Positions 1 through 8,972 of a stretch of DNA of 64,000 nucleotides are shown here, piece after piece. The first letter of the stretch is position 1. Every line of letters starts with the position of its first letter. This DNA is from Verrucomicrobiales bacterium (lineage in GTDB: Bacteria > Verrucomicrobiota > Verrucomicrobiia > Limisphaerales > UBA11320), in NCBI GenBank assembly GCA_016793885.1, contig JAEUHE010000042.1:186001-250000 (forward strand). The letters run 5' to 3'. Below the pieces are notes generated by a model. It had not been told where the DNA came from and did no database searches. It saw nothing but the letters and a program-made list of their open reading frames with translations. The translations under genes were made by a program, and so were the position numbers.

Positions 1-223
1 GATGGTTGCGAAATCCGACCACTTCGGCCAGCGTCGTGCGATCATGTCGGGAGGATTCAATGCGGCAGATATCACCGACGGCCGCCACCGGTCCCTCGCT
101 TTCGATGACGAGCCCGATCAGTTGCACCACGTACCCCCGGCGTTCGATCAGGCGGCTCTGCCTGGTTTTGGAGAGGAGTTGGCTGATCCGGTTTGTTGGG
201 CGTGCGGAGGAGGTGTCAGCCAT
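1..223 (-). CDS. fliI: Flagellum-specific ATPase FliI (N-terminal part, cut by window edge)
   Basis: Only the first 74 residues are in the window; the gene continues beyond position 1. FliI is the cytoplasmic F1-beta-like ATPase that powers flagellar type III export. The visible part is the N-terminal beta-barrel, recognisable from GLVIESEGPVAAVGDICRI followed by TLAEVVGF, which matches the usual FliI start. The Walker A motif lies outside the window. It begins 35 bp after the fliH stop and is the last visible gene of the flgBC-fliEFGHI operon. The operon position supports FliI over a related T3SS or F1 ATPase. Confidence 0.85.
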   Translation of the reverse strand, partial: MADTSSARPTNRISQLLSKTRQSRLIERRGYVVQLIGLVIESEGPVAAVGDICRIESSRHDRTTLAEVVGFRNH

Positions 224-258
224 GGTTGAGTGGAGGAAAGCGGGCGGTTGTGAAGGGA

Positions 259-834
259 TCAGCTACTTAGAGTCTCACGAAGGTTTCGGAGTTTTGTTTC
301 CCGTTGGTTGTCAATGACTCCAAACCGGGTTTGAACCAGGCAGCCTCCTCGGGAGACGTGCGGAGCAGCCACCAGTCGGACCGCGTCGACCCCTGGCAAG
401 CCGGGCCGTTCGGCCTCGCCCACTTGTTCCAGCAAGGCCAAGTCATCAGGGTGGAGCTGAACCGTTATCTCCGTGGTGCCCTCGACCTGTGCCAGGGCCT
501 CGCGCACGGTGGACGCGACGCTTCCGGGGCTGAGGGGGATGTCGGCAACCAGTTTGCCAGCCACTTCGATCGATAATTCAACCAGCAGCGACTCACTTTG
601 CTGGACGACCTCCGTGACCGCCTTTCGCAGGGACTCGAACAGGCCTCGTTGGATAGCGGAGAGCTCGGAGCGCTGGGTCAGGAGTTGCTCGCGCATGGAT
701 TTCTCCGCATCCTGGCGGCCGCGTTCGTAGGCTGCGCGCTCGACAGCTTCGGAGGCAGGGTCGCCTGGGGCTGTGGGCCGCTTCATGCGTGCGTCGCGGA
801 AGGGAGTGGAAATGCTGAGTTGGTGTTGGCTCAT
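259..834 (-). CDS. fliH: Flagellar assembly protein FliH
   Basis: This 191-residue protein is the likely FliH, the cytoplasmic stator-like regulator that dimerises and holds FliI at the export gate. FliH sequences diverge widely. The assignment rests on position between fliG and fliI, length, a charged helical middle (residues about 28-95, rich in Glu, Gln and Arg, starting AAYERGRQDAEKSM) and a C-terminal domain with the FliH/V-ATPase-E-like pattern VAGKLVADIPLSPGSVASTV and later VQLHPDDLALLEQ. It starts 14 bp after the fliG stop. It was read as FliH rather than an unknown protein because of both pattern and synteny. Confidence 0.85.
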   Translation of the reverse strand: MSQHQLSISTPFRDARMKRPTAPGDPASEAVERAAYERGRQDAEKSMREQLLTQRSELSAIQRGLFESLRKAVTEVVQQSESLLVELSIEVAGKLVADIPLSPGSVASTVREALAQVEGTTEITVQLHPDDLALLEQVGEAERPGLPGVDAVRLVAAPHVSRGGCLVQTRFGVIDNQRETKLRNLRETLSS

Positions 835-848
835 CCGGGGTAGACCGC

Positions 849-1892
849 TTAGGCCGTTTCTTCGCGTCCGATGCTGATCTCGCCTTCCGACTCGAGGCGT
901 CGAACCACCTCGATAATTTTGTTCTGTGCGGTTTCGATGTCCCGCAGTTTGAGGGGGCCCATGAGACCCATTTCCTCGCCCACAGTCTCGGCGGCCCGTT
1001 TGGAGATGGCGCCCAGCAGGGCGCCCTTGAGCTCCTCGCTGGCCGATTTGAGAGCGATGGCGAGTTCGCGGAGGTCGACTTCGCGAAGGACTCGCTGCAG
1101 GCCCGCGGGTTCGATGCCGGCCAGATCCTCGAAGGTGAACATCTTCTGCTGAATGGACTGGACCAGCTCCGGGTTTCGCTCCTCCATGGCTACCAGCAGC
1201 GCTTTGCTGTTGTTCTTGTCGAGCGCGTTCAGCAGGGCAGCAGCGGCCTTGAGTCCGCCGGTTTGATTCAGAGCGCGAGTTTGGCGGGTGCCGGTTTTGG
1301 CACCCAGGATGGCCACCACTCGTTCAACGGCCTCGATCGGGGTGGGCACCAGGGTGGCCAGCCGCTCGACGACTTGGTCGCGGATTTCATTGCGGGTCAG
1401 GGTCAGTACCTGGCCGGCCTTGTCGGGAGGGAGATAGCTCAGGATGAGGGCGATGGTCTGGGGCTGTTCGGCTTTGATGATGGTGGCAATTTGGCGCGGC
1501 TCCATCTCCACGATCTCCTGCATGGCGGCGACAGGAGTGCGGCTGGGCGCCACGCGCGTGACGATATTGTTTGCTTTGAAGATCCCCATGGCTTTCTCGA
1601 GCGCCTGGGTCGTGAATTCAACGCCTCCGCGCACCGAGGTGCTGGCCTCGACCGCCACGTTGGAGAACTCCTTAAGAATCGCCTCCTGGAGCGGTCGGTC
1701 CATGAGCCCAATCTTCGCCATCTCCACTGAAATGGCATCGACCTCCGCCGGGGCCAGGCCTTTGAGAACCACTGAGGCCCCCTCCGGACCCAGCATGACC
1801 AGCAACGCCGCGATCTTCTGAAACGACGTCATGTGACTCACCGGGCTTTCGGCCTCGGCGGCTGGGTCTTTGGCTGCGGCTTCTGAGGACAT
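849..1892 (-). CDS. fliG: Flagellar motor switch protein FliG
   Basis: FliG forms the rotor ring between the MS ring and the C ring and carries the torque-generating charges. The 347-residue length is normal. An N-terminal segment (QKIAALLVMLGPEGASVVLKGL, about residues 24-45), a middle domain containing the EHPQ-equivalent stretch KAEQPQTIALILSYLPPDKA (about 138-157), and a C-terminal domain with REVDLRELAIALKSASEELK and the family-typical KLRDIETAQNKII are all present. The charged ridge in REVDLRELA is intact, so a working motor is expected. It starts 13 bp after fliF. Confidence 0.97.
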   Translation of the reverse strand: MSSEAAAKDPAAEAESPVSHMTSFQKIAALLVMLGPEGASVVLKGLAPAEVDAISVEMAKIGLMDRPLQEAILKEFSNVAVEASTSVRGGVEFTTQALEKAMGIFKANNIVTRVAPSRTPVAAMQEIVEMEPRQIATIIKAEQPQTIALILSYLPPDKAGQVLTLTRNEIRDQVVERLATLVPTPIEAVERVVAILGAKTGTRQTRALNQTGGLKAAAALLNALDKNNSKALLVAMEERNPELVQSIQQKMFTFEDLAGIEPAGLQRVLREVDLRELAIALKSASEELKGALLGAISKRAAETVGEEMGLMGPLKLRDIETAQNKIIEVVRRLESEGEISIGREETA

Positions 1893-1905
1893 GCGGGGTT
1901 AGTCT

Positions 1906-3507
1906 CTATTCTGGAGGCTTGTTTCGGTTGATCCAGTTGCGTAACGCCAGCGTCATGTTCTCCGGACTTTCTTTCATGAGTTGGTTGAGAACGCCCACGG
2001 TGACCACTTCGGGCTTACGGTTGGGGTTTTGCCAGTTGGGCGAGCCGTCACCCTCGGCGGCGTGCTCTTCCGGAGGAGGTGATCCAACCGGGATGTTTTC
2101 GGCGGAGGTTTTCTTCAGCAGACGGAAGAACGTCATGAGCGCTCCGAGGGCGAGCAGGGGGTATCCCAGGTTACGAAGCACGGCCAAGATGGTTTGCTTG
2201 GTTTCCTCCTTTTGAATCTGTTGGGTCAGGTCGGCCGCGTATTGTTCGTTGAACGGCATCTCTTCGAGCGTGAGCTCATCCTTTCGAAGGCTATCCGGGG
2301 TAATTTGGATTCCGAGGCTGCTCTGGAGAATGCGTTTGAGCTTGTCGAGTTCCTCCGGGGTGCGGGGCACGACCTTGCGGTTGGCTCCTTCGCCTTCATA
2401 GCGGACGTTGATGAATACGGCGGCCGACAGTCGGCGGAGACTGCCAGGCGGCAGGACGGTCGTGCTGGTGATCTTGGTAACGCCGTAGGTTTTCGTGGTT
2501 GTTTTCTCGCTGAGCTTTGAGGAGTTATTCGCTCCGGCAGCCCCGTTGGTGCTCGTGCTGGTATTGGTGGCCACTCCGGGCGACCCCCCGGCTCCTTGGA
2601 GATTCTCGGTGTCGTTTTTCTTGTCCTTGGTTTCCTCCTTCAGAGTGACCTGGCCTTCGGGATCATATTTCTCATCCTCTTTGCGGCCGCTTTCGAAATT
2701 CACTTCGGCCGCCACCCGCACCACCACCTGGCCGGGGCCGAGCACTTTCTCGAGCATGGTTTCCGCACTCTTGGACAGGTGCTGCTCGTATTGGCGACGG
2801 ACATTCAGTTGGGTGGCGGTCAGTCCGCCGATCGCATCGCCCTCGTCCTCGGCTGCGAGCGTGTTGCCGCGGCTGTCCATGACGGCCACCTGATTGGCTT
2901 GGAGGCCTTCGACCGCGTTGGCGACTAGAAATCGGATGGCATTCACGCTGGCGGTGCTGAGCGCCCCGGTGGCTCGGGTTTTGATCAACACGGATGCGGT
3001 GGGCTTCTTCTGAGCTTCGAGCAGCAGTCGGTTTTCGGGGACGACCACGAACACCCGCGCGCTTTCAACTCCCTCCATGAGCACGATGCTGCGAGCCAGT
3101 TCCGTCTGGATCGCCCGGACGTAGTTGGCGCGCTGAAGAAAATCAGAAATGCCGAAGCTGGATTTATCGAAGAGTTCGTAGCCGACACCTTCGCCTCGGG
3201 GGAGGCCGCGTTCGATCAGCTTCATGCGCAGGAAGTGAACTCGATCTGCCGGAACCCGGATTTGGCCGCCGCTGAGTTGGTAGGGAACCTTCAGCTCGTC
3301 CAGCACGGCCACGACTTTGCCGGCCTCGCTGTCGTCCATGCGCCCGTAGAGCATCTGGTAGTCGACTTTCGAGGACCACCAGGCCACCGAGAACAGGCCG
3401 ACGGCAACAACCATCGCTCCCAGCACGAGGCTGATGCGCTGATTGATGCCGATTTGCTTCCAGATTCCACCCAATTGCTGGGCCAAACGATCCAATTGCT
3501 CTTTCAT
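1906..3507 (-). CDS. fliF: Flagellar MS-ring protein FliF
   Basis: FliF oligomerises in the inner membrane as the MS ring, the first structure in flagellar assembly. At 533 residues it has the expected order: a membrane segment at about 25-45, the YscJ/FliF ring domain with GYELFDKSSFGISDFLQRAN at about 108-127, a second ring domain, a low-complexity Asn/Thr/Ser/Gly linker at about 300-335, a second membrane segment at about 440-465, and a C-terminal FliG-binding tail ending in LALRNWINRN. It lies 8 bp after fliE. The ATG at 3507 precedes a typical cytoplasmic N-terminus. Confidence 0.97.
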   Translation of the reverse strand: MKEQLDRLAQQLGGIWKQIGINQRISLVLGAMVVAVGLFSVAWWSSKVDYQMLYGRMDDSEAGKVVAVLDELKVPYQLSGGQIRVPADRVHFLRMKLIERGLPRGEGVGYELFDKSSFGISDFLQRANYVRAIQTELARSIVLMEGVESARVFVVVPENRLLLEAQKKPTASVLIKTRATGALSTASVNAIRFLVANAVEGLQANQVAVMDSRGNTLAAEDEGDAIGGLTATQLNVRRQYEQHLSKSAETMLEKVLGPGQVVVRVAAEVNFESGRKEDEKYDPEGQVTLKEETKDKKNDTENLQGAGGSPGVATNTSTSTNGAAGANNSSKLSEKTTTKTYGVTKITSTTVLPPGSLRRLSAAVFINVRYEGEGANRKVVPRTPEELDKLKRILQSSLGIQITPDSLRKDELTLEEMPFNEQYAADLTQQIQKEETKQTILAVLRNLGYPLLALGALMTFFRLLKKTSAENIPVGSPPPEEHAAEGDGSPNWQNPNRKPEVVTVGVLNQLMKESPENMTLALRNWINRNKPPE

Positions 3508-3515
3508 CAGTCAGT

Positions 3516-3908
3516 TTAAACCTGCATCCGCATCAGCTCTTGATAGGACTCCAAAAGCTTGTTTCGCACCTCGACCATGAGTTGAAAGGCAACGGATGCT
3601 TCCTCGGAGGCCAACACGGCTTCATGAAGCGGGACCCCGTCGCCCGCCAGCACTCCCGTCATGGCGGCGCTGGCCTGTGCCTGTTTGGCTTGGACCTCTT
3701 GAACCATTTGGCCGAGGACATTGCCGAAGTCTCCCGAGCCCTTGGCGGCGGGAGGCTGGATGGAAAGTGAATCCGCTGCGGAGCCCAGCTTCTCCAGTTC
3801 GTTGGCGGAGATGCCACCCGGCCGGCCGGAGGATAGGCTTGCCGCTGCGTCGCGCAGGGAAGCTAGGTCCGGGGGGCTGAAAGCCCGAACAGCGTTGATG
3901 AGGTTCAT
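3516..3908 (-). CDS. fliE: Flagellar hook-basal body protein FliE
   Basis: FliE is the adapter between the MS ring and the proximal rod. The C-terminal half carries the family signature: GNVLGQMVQEVQAKQAQASAAMTGVLAGDGVPLHEAVLASEEASVAFQLMVEVRNKLLESYQELMRMQV-type organisation, with the conserved helix ending in YQELMRMQV. At 130 residues it is longer than the usual 100 or so; the extra length is a Ser/Ala/Pro-rich N-terminus. It sits 19 bp after flgC, the normal order in flgBC-fliEFG clusters. Confidence 0.93.
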   Translation of the reverse strand: MNLINAVRAFSPPDLASLRDAAASLSSGRPGGISANELEKLGSAADSLSIQPPAAKGSGDFGNVLGQMVQEVQAKQAQASAAMTGVLAGDGVPLHEAVLASEEASVAFQLMVEVRNKLLESYQELMRMQV

Positions 3909-3927
3909 CGCGATAGCAGGTTAGAGA

Positions 3928-4350
3928 TCAACCCCGTTTTCCAAGGGTGAGGGTTTGAAGCGCCATCGAGCGGCAGCTCTTTGCGACGGCCAGATTGGCC
4001 TCGTAGGTACGCTGGGAGATGATGAGATCAATCATTTCGCTGTGCACGTTGATGTCGGGCACCTCGATCATTTTTCCCGGATTTGAGGGGTCGGGAACCA
4101 AACGAGGGGGGCGATTGTCATCCTGCACCTTGACGTTGACCTGGTGAGTCGGGATCGACTGGCCACTCTGGTTGGCCGTCTGCTGCTGGAGTGCGGTTTC
4201 GAAAACTACAGTCTGGCGCTGGTAGATTTTCCCGTCGGCACCACGCGTCGTCATCGAATTCGCGATGTTCTGGGCAATGATGTCGGTTCGGATGCGCTCA
4301 GCGCTGAGAGCGGACGAGGTGGCTTGGATGCCGGGCAGTAAGTCTACCAT
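3928..4350 (-). CDS. flgC: Flagellar proximal rod protein FlgC
   Basis: FlgC is a periplasmic proximal-rod subunit exported by the flagellar T3SS, so no Sec signal is expected and none is seen. The 140-residue protein has the rod N-terminal motif (RTDIIAQNIANSMTTRGADG, about residues 21-40), the KIYQRQTVVFE segment, the VPDINVHSEMIDLIISQRTYEANLA segment typical of FlgC, and a C-terminal coiled region. It starts 22 bp after flgB. The match is strong along the full length. Confidence 0.96.
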   Translation of the reverse strand: MVDLLPGIQATSSALSAERIRTDIIAQNIANSMTTRGADGKIYQRQTVVFETALQQQTANQSGQSIPTHQVNVKVQDDNRPPRLVPDPSNPGKMIEVPDINVHSEMIDLIISQRTYEANLAVAKSCRSMALQTLTLGKRG

Positions 4351-4372
4351 AGGGTGTTACGTCTCAGGGGGC

Positions 4373-4753
4373 TTAGCTGCGACCCGTGATCGCGAGTCGC
4401 ATCCGGAGCAGGTTTCCACTCAGGAGCTGGGTTTCAAACGCGTGATCCACCGAATTTTGCATGAGGTGGAGCATCTCCTGCTCTAAATTGACCGAATTTC
4501 CGTCCAGTCGGCTGGCGACCGCATTCGGGTCCTCGACGAGATTCAGGGGCAGGCTTTCTAGGCCTGACACCTGTTGGCTTCGGACGGCGCTTTGCAGTTG
4601 TTCTTTGAAGGCTTGGTCAAGCTGCATCCGGTGGTAGCCGGGGGTCTCGACATTCGCGACGTTGTTGGCAATGGCGACTCTCTCCATCGCGGTGCCGCGT
4701 AGGAGTTGCTTTGCTGCCACATAGTTTGGCTGGCTAAAAAGCGAATCGATCAT
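4373..4753 (-). CDS. flgB: Flagellar proximal rod protein FlgB
   Basis: FlgB is the most proximal rod subunit. The 126-residue sequence has the hallmark AIANNVANVETPGYHRMQLD (about residues 27-46) that defines the rod/hook N-terminal domain. The C-terminal part (LEQEMLHLMQNSVDHAFETQLLSGNLLRMRLAI) corresponds to the normal FlgB end. It is the first gene of the basal-body operon, whose promoter must lie in the 239-bp divergent region 4754-4992. I could not identify a convincing sigma-28 or sigma-54 promoter there. Confidence 0.95.
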   Translation of the reverse strand: MIDSLFSQPNYVAAKQLLRGTAMERVAIANNVANVETPGYHRMQLDQAFKEQLQSAVRSQQVSGLESLPLNLVEDPNAVASRLDGNSVNLEQEMLHLMQNSVDHAFETQLLSGNLLRMRLAITGRS

Positions 4754-4992
4754 AACTCGTTCTGCTTCTCAAGCAGCGGATATGCCAGGCCTGCTCTCGT
4801 CCTAAAACCCAGCAAACTCGTGCTTTGTGACGGGGCAGCTGGGCAAATTTAACAGTCTACCCGCCGAGATCTACGGACCCACCCTGGTGATAAGGCAATT
4901 TTGGCCGGTCCGAGGGTGGGTTTGTTCGTGGGCTGTCAACTCTGCCTCGAGAGATCGTTGCCAAACGCAGATCCATAGGGTAATTGAAAGCC

Positions 4993-7689
4993 ATGCATGG
5001 CCGTTCGATCATCGCAATTGGAATCTCGCTGCTGCTTTCGGTAACCCTTTGGGCTGCTGTCACTGCGGACGAGGAGTACGTGCGCATCTACCGCCTTGTT
5101 GTCGAGGCCGATGGGCTTCGGGAAGGGGGACAGATTGACCCTGCCTTGAAGCTTTACCTCAGCAGTAAGCAGGCGTTGGAGCAGCTGCAGTTGAAGTTTC
5201 CCGGTTGGAATGAACGTCTTCTGATCTATCGGCTTAGCTATATTACCGGCCAGATTAAGTCCCTCTCGGCCGCGCCTGCGCCTGCCCCGTTGCGGCCGTC
5301 GGCCACGGCACCGGCTGCTCCGGCTGCCCCGCCCAGCTCGGCGCCCGAAGCCAATGCTCCGCCAGCTCTTGATCCTCAGTTCATTCGGCTGCGTGAGGAG
5401 AATCAGGCCTTGCGGGCGACTGCGGCCCGGCTGGAGGCGAAGTTGAAAGAGGCGCTCTCGGTGCAGCCGAACACCACCGATCCTAAGGAATTGGCGAAAG
5501 CGCAGGATCAGCTGCGGGAATTATTGGTGGAGAACCAGGCGCTCAAGAATACCCTCCAGGAGGAACAAAAGAAGATTAGGTCCATCCTAGTGACCAACAC
5601 GGTCGTTCAATTGGTAACCAACCAGACTACGGTGACCAATCTGGCTTATGTGACCAACCGCGTGGTCGTGGAGCCTACCGATGTCGTGGAGATGCGCAAG
5701 AACCTCACCGATCAGCTGGGGGCTGTGAGCGCGCTGAAAACCGAGAATGAGGTGCTCAAGAAGGAGTTGCAGGTCGCGAAGTCGACGCCTCCGCCTCCTG
5801 CTCCGGTTAACCCGAATCCGGAGTTGGAGCGTCAGCTTCAGGAGGCTCTGGCCAGCCTCAAGTCTATGCAAGAGGCCAACCAAGAGTTGAACCGTAAGCA
5901 AAAGACGGCTGAGCAGCTGTTGGCTGAGACCAAGAATTCCCAGGCGAGCCAGGAGGAGAAGCTGAAACGCTTCAATGAATTGGAACAGCAGTTGGCGGAC
6001 TCTCGCACCGAATCCCAGAAGCTCGCGGCGCAGAAGGACGCCCTCGAGAAGCGTTTGTCGACGTCCATTACGGACCGGCCGGGAGATGCCGAATCGACCC
6101 GGCGTCTGGTCAAGCTCGAGAGGGATCTCTTGGAGAGTCAGTCGGAAGTTCGGCTCCTCGCGCGCCAAAAAGGTGATTTGGAGCAAAGACTGGCGACCGC
6201 CAAGACCGCAGCTAGCGGCGCTCCGGGGGCAGCGACTCCCTTGCAGCTCACCCCGGGCGCTGGAGGCGAAGCGGCCTCCGTTGAAGTGCATCGCCAGCTC
6301 AAGCAGGCCGCCTGGGAGGTGTTGAATCTGCAGGCTCAAAACCAGGAGCTTTTGCGCAAGCAGACTGCTTTGGAGCAGCAGCTTTCTCGCGCCGGCGGCA
6401 CGCGGGCGGGCTTTGACGCGGTGGATGAGGATCGGCTGCGTCGTCTGGAAAAGATGAACCAGGAGTTGAGCGAGACCAAGAAGGTCTCCATGCGGCTCGA
6501 GCGGGAGAATCAGGAGATGGCTCGGCAGTTGGCCGAATCCAAGCAGGCGCAGGCCCAACCCTCAGGCGGACGTTCGGCTAGGGAGGATGCGCTCCGTCAG
6601 CAAGTTCAGGAAGCTCAGGCCAAACTCCGTCAGGCGGAAGAAGCCAGCCGAGAGCTCGCACGCAAATCCGACCAGTTGGAGAAGCAGTTGGCCATGGCCA
6701 AGACGAGCGTGGCACCTGCAGCTGCGACTCCGACTGCGCCGCCAGCCGCGACACCCGCTCCGGTGCGCACGGATCGCGTGGAGCGTGAGTTGGCCGAGGC
6801 CCGTGAGCAGGCTCGCAAGCTTGAGCAGGAGAACCGAAACCTCGAAAAGAAGCTCGCCCTCGCTGAACAGGTTCCTCCGACCTCTCGAAGGTCTTCCGCC
6901 TCCAAGAACGCCAACGCCTCCCGAAGTCTGGAACGCGAGTTGGCGTTGCTGAAAAGTCGTTTGGATGTGTTGGAATCCAAGGCGGTGCCCTACACCGAGC
7001 AGGAATTGGCGTTGTTCGGTCGGCTGGAAGCCAATATCGCTTCGCCCTCCGACTTGGCGTCGAATCGGGCCGCCAGTCCAGCCTCCGGTGCCGCGTCGGG
7101 GTCGGGATCGGTGCCGACTGGCTTGATGAACGAGGCGCGAGCGGATTACGAGGCGGGCCGATACGCCCAAGCCGAGCAGAAATTTCAGCGTCTGGCGCAG
7201 CAGGATCAGGGGAACGTCAGCGTTCTCACGCACTTGGCGGCTGCGCAGTTCGCCTTGCAGCGGTTGGACCTGGCCGAGAAGACCATCCAACAGGCCTTGG
7301 CGGTAGGTGCTGAGGATCCGGCGGCTCTCTACATCCTCGGTTTGATCCGCCTGCGTCAGGACAAAACCGACGAGGCTCTCGATGCTCTAAGCCGTTCGGC
7401 CAACGCGAATCCTCAAAACGCGATGACTCAGAACTCGCTCGGAGTGGCCCTCAGCCAAAAAGGCTTGCGCGAGCCGGCCGAGACGGCGTTCCGCAAAGCC
7501 CTGCAGATTCAGCCAGACTATCCCGACGCCCATTACAATCTCGCGGTTGAATACATCCTGCAGCAGCCGCCCTCCCATAAGCTTGCCCAGTGGCACTATC
7601 AGAAGGCCACCAGCAATGGTCATCCTCAAAACGCGGAACTTGAGAAGCGACTGGACGCCGCATTCAAAGCGGCGGCGTCGGCCAAATGA
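4993..7689 (+). CDS. Secreted or membrane-anchored coiled-coil/TPR protein
   Basis: This protein of about 898 residues has an N-terminal signal or anchor (SIIAIGISLLLSVTLWAAV). An in-frame TTG at 4984 is possible, but the ATG at 4993 fits the signal peptide better. Pro/Ala-rich linkers separate several long Glu/Gln/Lys-rich coiled-coil blocks up to about residue 670. The C-terminus (about 710-890) holds four to five TPR repeats (EARADYEAGRYAQAEQKFQRL and LGLIRLRQDKTDEALDAL are examples). At about residues 200-225 there is an odd run of VTN tripeptides. The stop overlaps the next start as ATGA, so the two are translationally coupled. The role is unknown; an extracytoplasmic scaffold is the best guess. 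Confidence 0.85.
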   Translation: MHGRSIIAIGISLLLSVTLWAAVTADEEYVRIYRLVVEADGLREGGQIDPALKLYLSSKQALEQLQLKFPGWNERLLIYRLSYITGQIKSLSAAPAPAPLRPSATAPAAPAAPPSSAPEANAPPALDPQFIRLREENQALRATAARLEAKLKEALSVQPNTTDPKELAKAQDQLRELLVENQALKNTLQEEQKKIRSILVTNTVVQLVTNQTTVTNLAYVTNRVVVEPTDVVEMRKNLTDQLGAVSALKTENEVLKKELQVAKSTPPPPAPVNPNPELERQLQEALASLKSMQEANQELNRKQKTAEQLLAETKNSQASQEEKLKRFNELEQQLADSRTESQKLAAQKDALEKRLSTSITDRPGDAESTRRLVKLERDLLESQSEVRLLARQKGDLEQRLATAKTAASGAPGAATPLQLTPGAGGEAASVEVHRQLKQAAWEVLNLQAQNQELLRKQTALEQQLSRAGGTRAGFDAVDEDRLRRLEKMNQELSETKKVSMRLERENQEMARQLAESKQAQAQPSGGRSAREDALRQQVQEAQAKLRQAEEASRELARKSDQLEKQLAMAKTSVAPAAATPTAPPAATPAPVRTDRVERELAEAREQARKLEQENRNLEKKLALAEQVPPTSRRSSASKNANASRSLERELALLKSRLDVLESKAVPYTEQELALFGRLEANIASPSDLASNRAASPASGAASGSGSVPTGLMNEARADYEAGRYAQAEQKFQRLAQQDQGNVSVLTHLAAAQFALQRLDLAEKTIQQALAVGAEDPAALYILGLIRLRQDKTDEALDALSRSANANPQNAMTQNSLGVALSQKGLREPAETAFRKALQIQPDYPDAHYNLAVEYILQQPPSHKLAQWHYQKATSNGHPQNAELEKRLDAAFKAAASAK

Positions 7690-8105
7690 AACAGGCTTTT
7701 TTCGAGATCACCCTCCGGACTCAAGGCCGGGGGTTCACCGAGATCACCCCGCAGGTCCAGGGTCACCTGGACGACTGCAGCCTCACTACCGGGCTGGCGA
7801 CCTTGTTTATTCAGCACACCTCGGCCTCTCTCCTTATCCAAGAGAATGCCGATCCTGATGTGCGCGGGGACCTGGAACGGTTTTTTGAACGGCTGGTTCC
7901 GGACGGGGATCCGCTTTTCGTTCATACCGCAGAAGGCGATGACGACATGGCAGCCCATCTTCGGACGGCCTTAACTACTGTTCAGCTCTCCATCCCGATT
8001 CGATCGGGAAGGATGTGTCTTGGCACCTGGCAGGGGATTTATGTGTGGGAGCACCGGACCGCTCCGCACTCCCGCCGAGTGGCCATCCATTTCCTGGGAG
8101 AGTAG
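7686..8105 (+). CDS. YjbQ/UPF0047 family protein
   Basis: The 139-residue protein matches the YjbQ (UPF0047) fold: LFIQHTSASLLIQENADPDV with the HTSA motif, followed by DDDMAAHLRTALTTVQLSIPIRSGRM and GTWQGIYVWEHRTAPHSRRV. These conserved His, Glu and Arg positions line the family's active-site pocket. Members have been linked to thiamine phosphate synthase activity in a few bacteria, but the main physiological role is unsettled. Its ATG overlaps the stop of the preceding TPR gene by 4 bp. No thiamine genes are nearby, so a thiamine role is not supported by context. Confidence 0.93.
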   Translation: MKQAFFEITLRTQGRGFTEITPQVQGHLDDCSLTTGLATLFIQHTSASLLIQENADPDVRGDLERFFERLVPDGDPLFVHTAEGDDDMAAHLRTALTTVQLSIPIRSGRMCLGTWQGIYVWEHRTAPHSRRVAIHFLGE

Positions 8106-8159
8106 GCTGGTGCCATCGCCCCAGCATATCGTTTTGTCTCAACTCATCTAAGCAACTGA

Positions 8160-8966
8160 ATGCCTGACTGGATTGCTGTTATCATTCTGGGGATCATCGA
8201 GGGTTTGACCGAGTTCCTTCCGGTCTCCTCGACCGGCCACCTGCTGATCGCGGAACGTTGGATCCATGCCGGGGTCACCAAAACCGAGCTGTTCAAAGTG
8301 GTGATCCAATGCGGCGCGGTGATGGCGGTGCTGGTCGTCTTTTCCAAGCGAGCGCGGGAGCTGCTGCTCTCCAGCCGGGAGCCGGCCACGCGGTTGTACC
8401 TGCTGAAGCTGGGTTGGGCTTTCGGGATCACCGCCGCTGGAGGCTTCATTCTCAAGAAAGTTCTTCACTGGAAGCTGCCGGAGACAGTTTTTCCGGTGGC
8501 GATGGCTACGTTGATTGGTGGGATCGTGATTCTGGTGATCGAGCGTTGGTTGCGTGGGCGTCCCACTGTCGCCGAGGTAAGTTGGGCGGCGGCCACGGCT
8601 GTCGGTTGTGCTCAGTTGCTGGCGGCGACTTGTCCGGGAACTTCGCGCTCCGGAGCTTGCATCCTGTTCGCCTTGGCGCTGGGCATCAGTCGTCCGGCCG
8701 CTACCGAGTTCTCCTTTCTGGTCGGGATTCCCACCATGTTCGCCGCCAGCGGACTTGAGGTCCTGAGTGAGCTCAAGAGCGGCAGCTCCTTGACGAGCTC
8801 GGACTGGTGGCTCGTGGGACTTGGGACTTTGATCTCAGCCATTTCCGCCTTCCTGGTTGTGCGCTGGCTGTTGCGCTTCGTGCAGTCACACACGTTCGTT
8901 GGATTCGGATGGTATCGGATCATCCTCGGCACCATCCTTATCGTGTGGCTGGGGCGTTCCGCCTGA
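8160..8966 (+). CDS. uppP: Undecaprenyl-diphosphatase UppP/BacA
   Basis: UppP dephosphorylates undecaprenyl diphosphate on the periplasmic side of the inner membrane and recycles the lipid carrier for peptidoglycan and O-antigen synthesis. Both family motifs are present: GIIEGLTEFLPVSSTGHLLI (about residues 12-31), with the catalytic Glu and Ser-Thr-Gly-His, and CPGTSRSGACI (about 160-170), with the catalytic Arg. The length of 268 residues and several hydrophobic segments are normal. It stands 54 bp after the YjbQ gene and converges with the amylase gene, whose stop is 7 bp away. Confidence 0.97.
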   Translation: MPDWIAVIILGIIEGLTEFLPVSSTGHLLIAERWIHAGVTKTELFKVVIQCGAVMAVLVVFSKRARELLLSSREPATRLYLLKLGWAFGITAAGGFILKKVLHWKLPETVFPVAMATLIGGIVILVIERWLRGRPTVAEVSWAAATAVGCAQLLAATCPGTSRSGACILFALALGISRPAATEFSFLVGIPTMFAASGLEVLSELKSGSSLTSSDWWLVGLGTLISAISAFLVVRWLLRFVQSHTFVGFGWYRIILGTILIVWLGRSA

Positions 8967-8972
8967 GTGGTT

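Noticed and set aside
4813-4829. Sigma-54-like site upstream of flgB (minus strand AAGCAC...TTGCT)
   Set aside because: The spacing between the GC dinucleotides is one nucleotide too short and the -24 GG is missing.
5587-7290. Minus-strand frames of 323 and 242 residues
   Set aside because: They are antisense to the coiled-coil/TPR gene and Leu/Arg/Gln-rich as expected of the complement of Glu/Gln/Lys codons.
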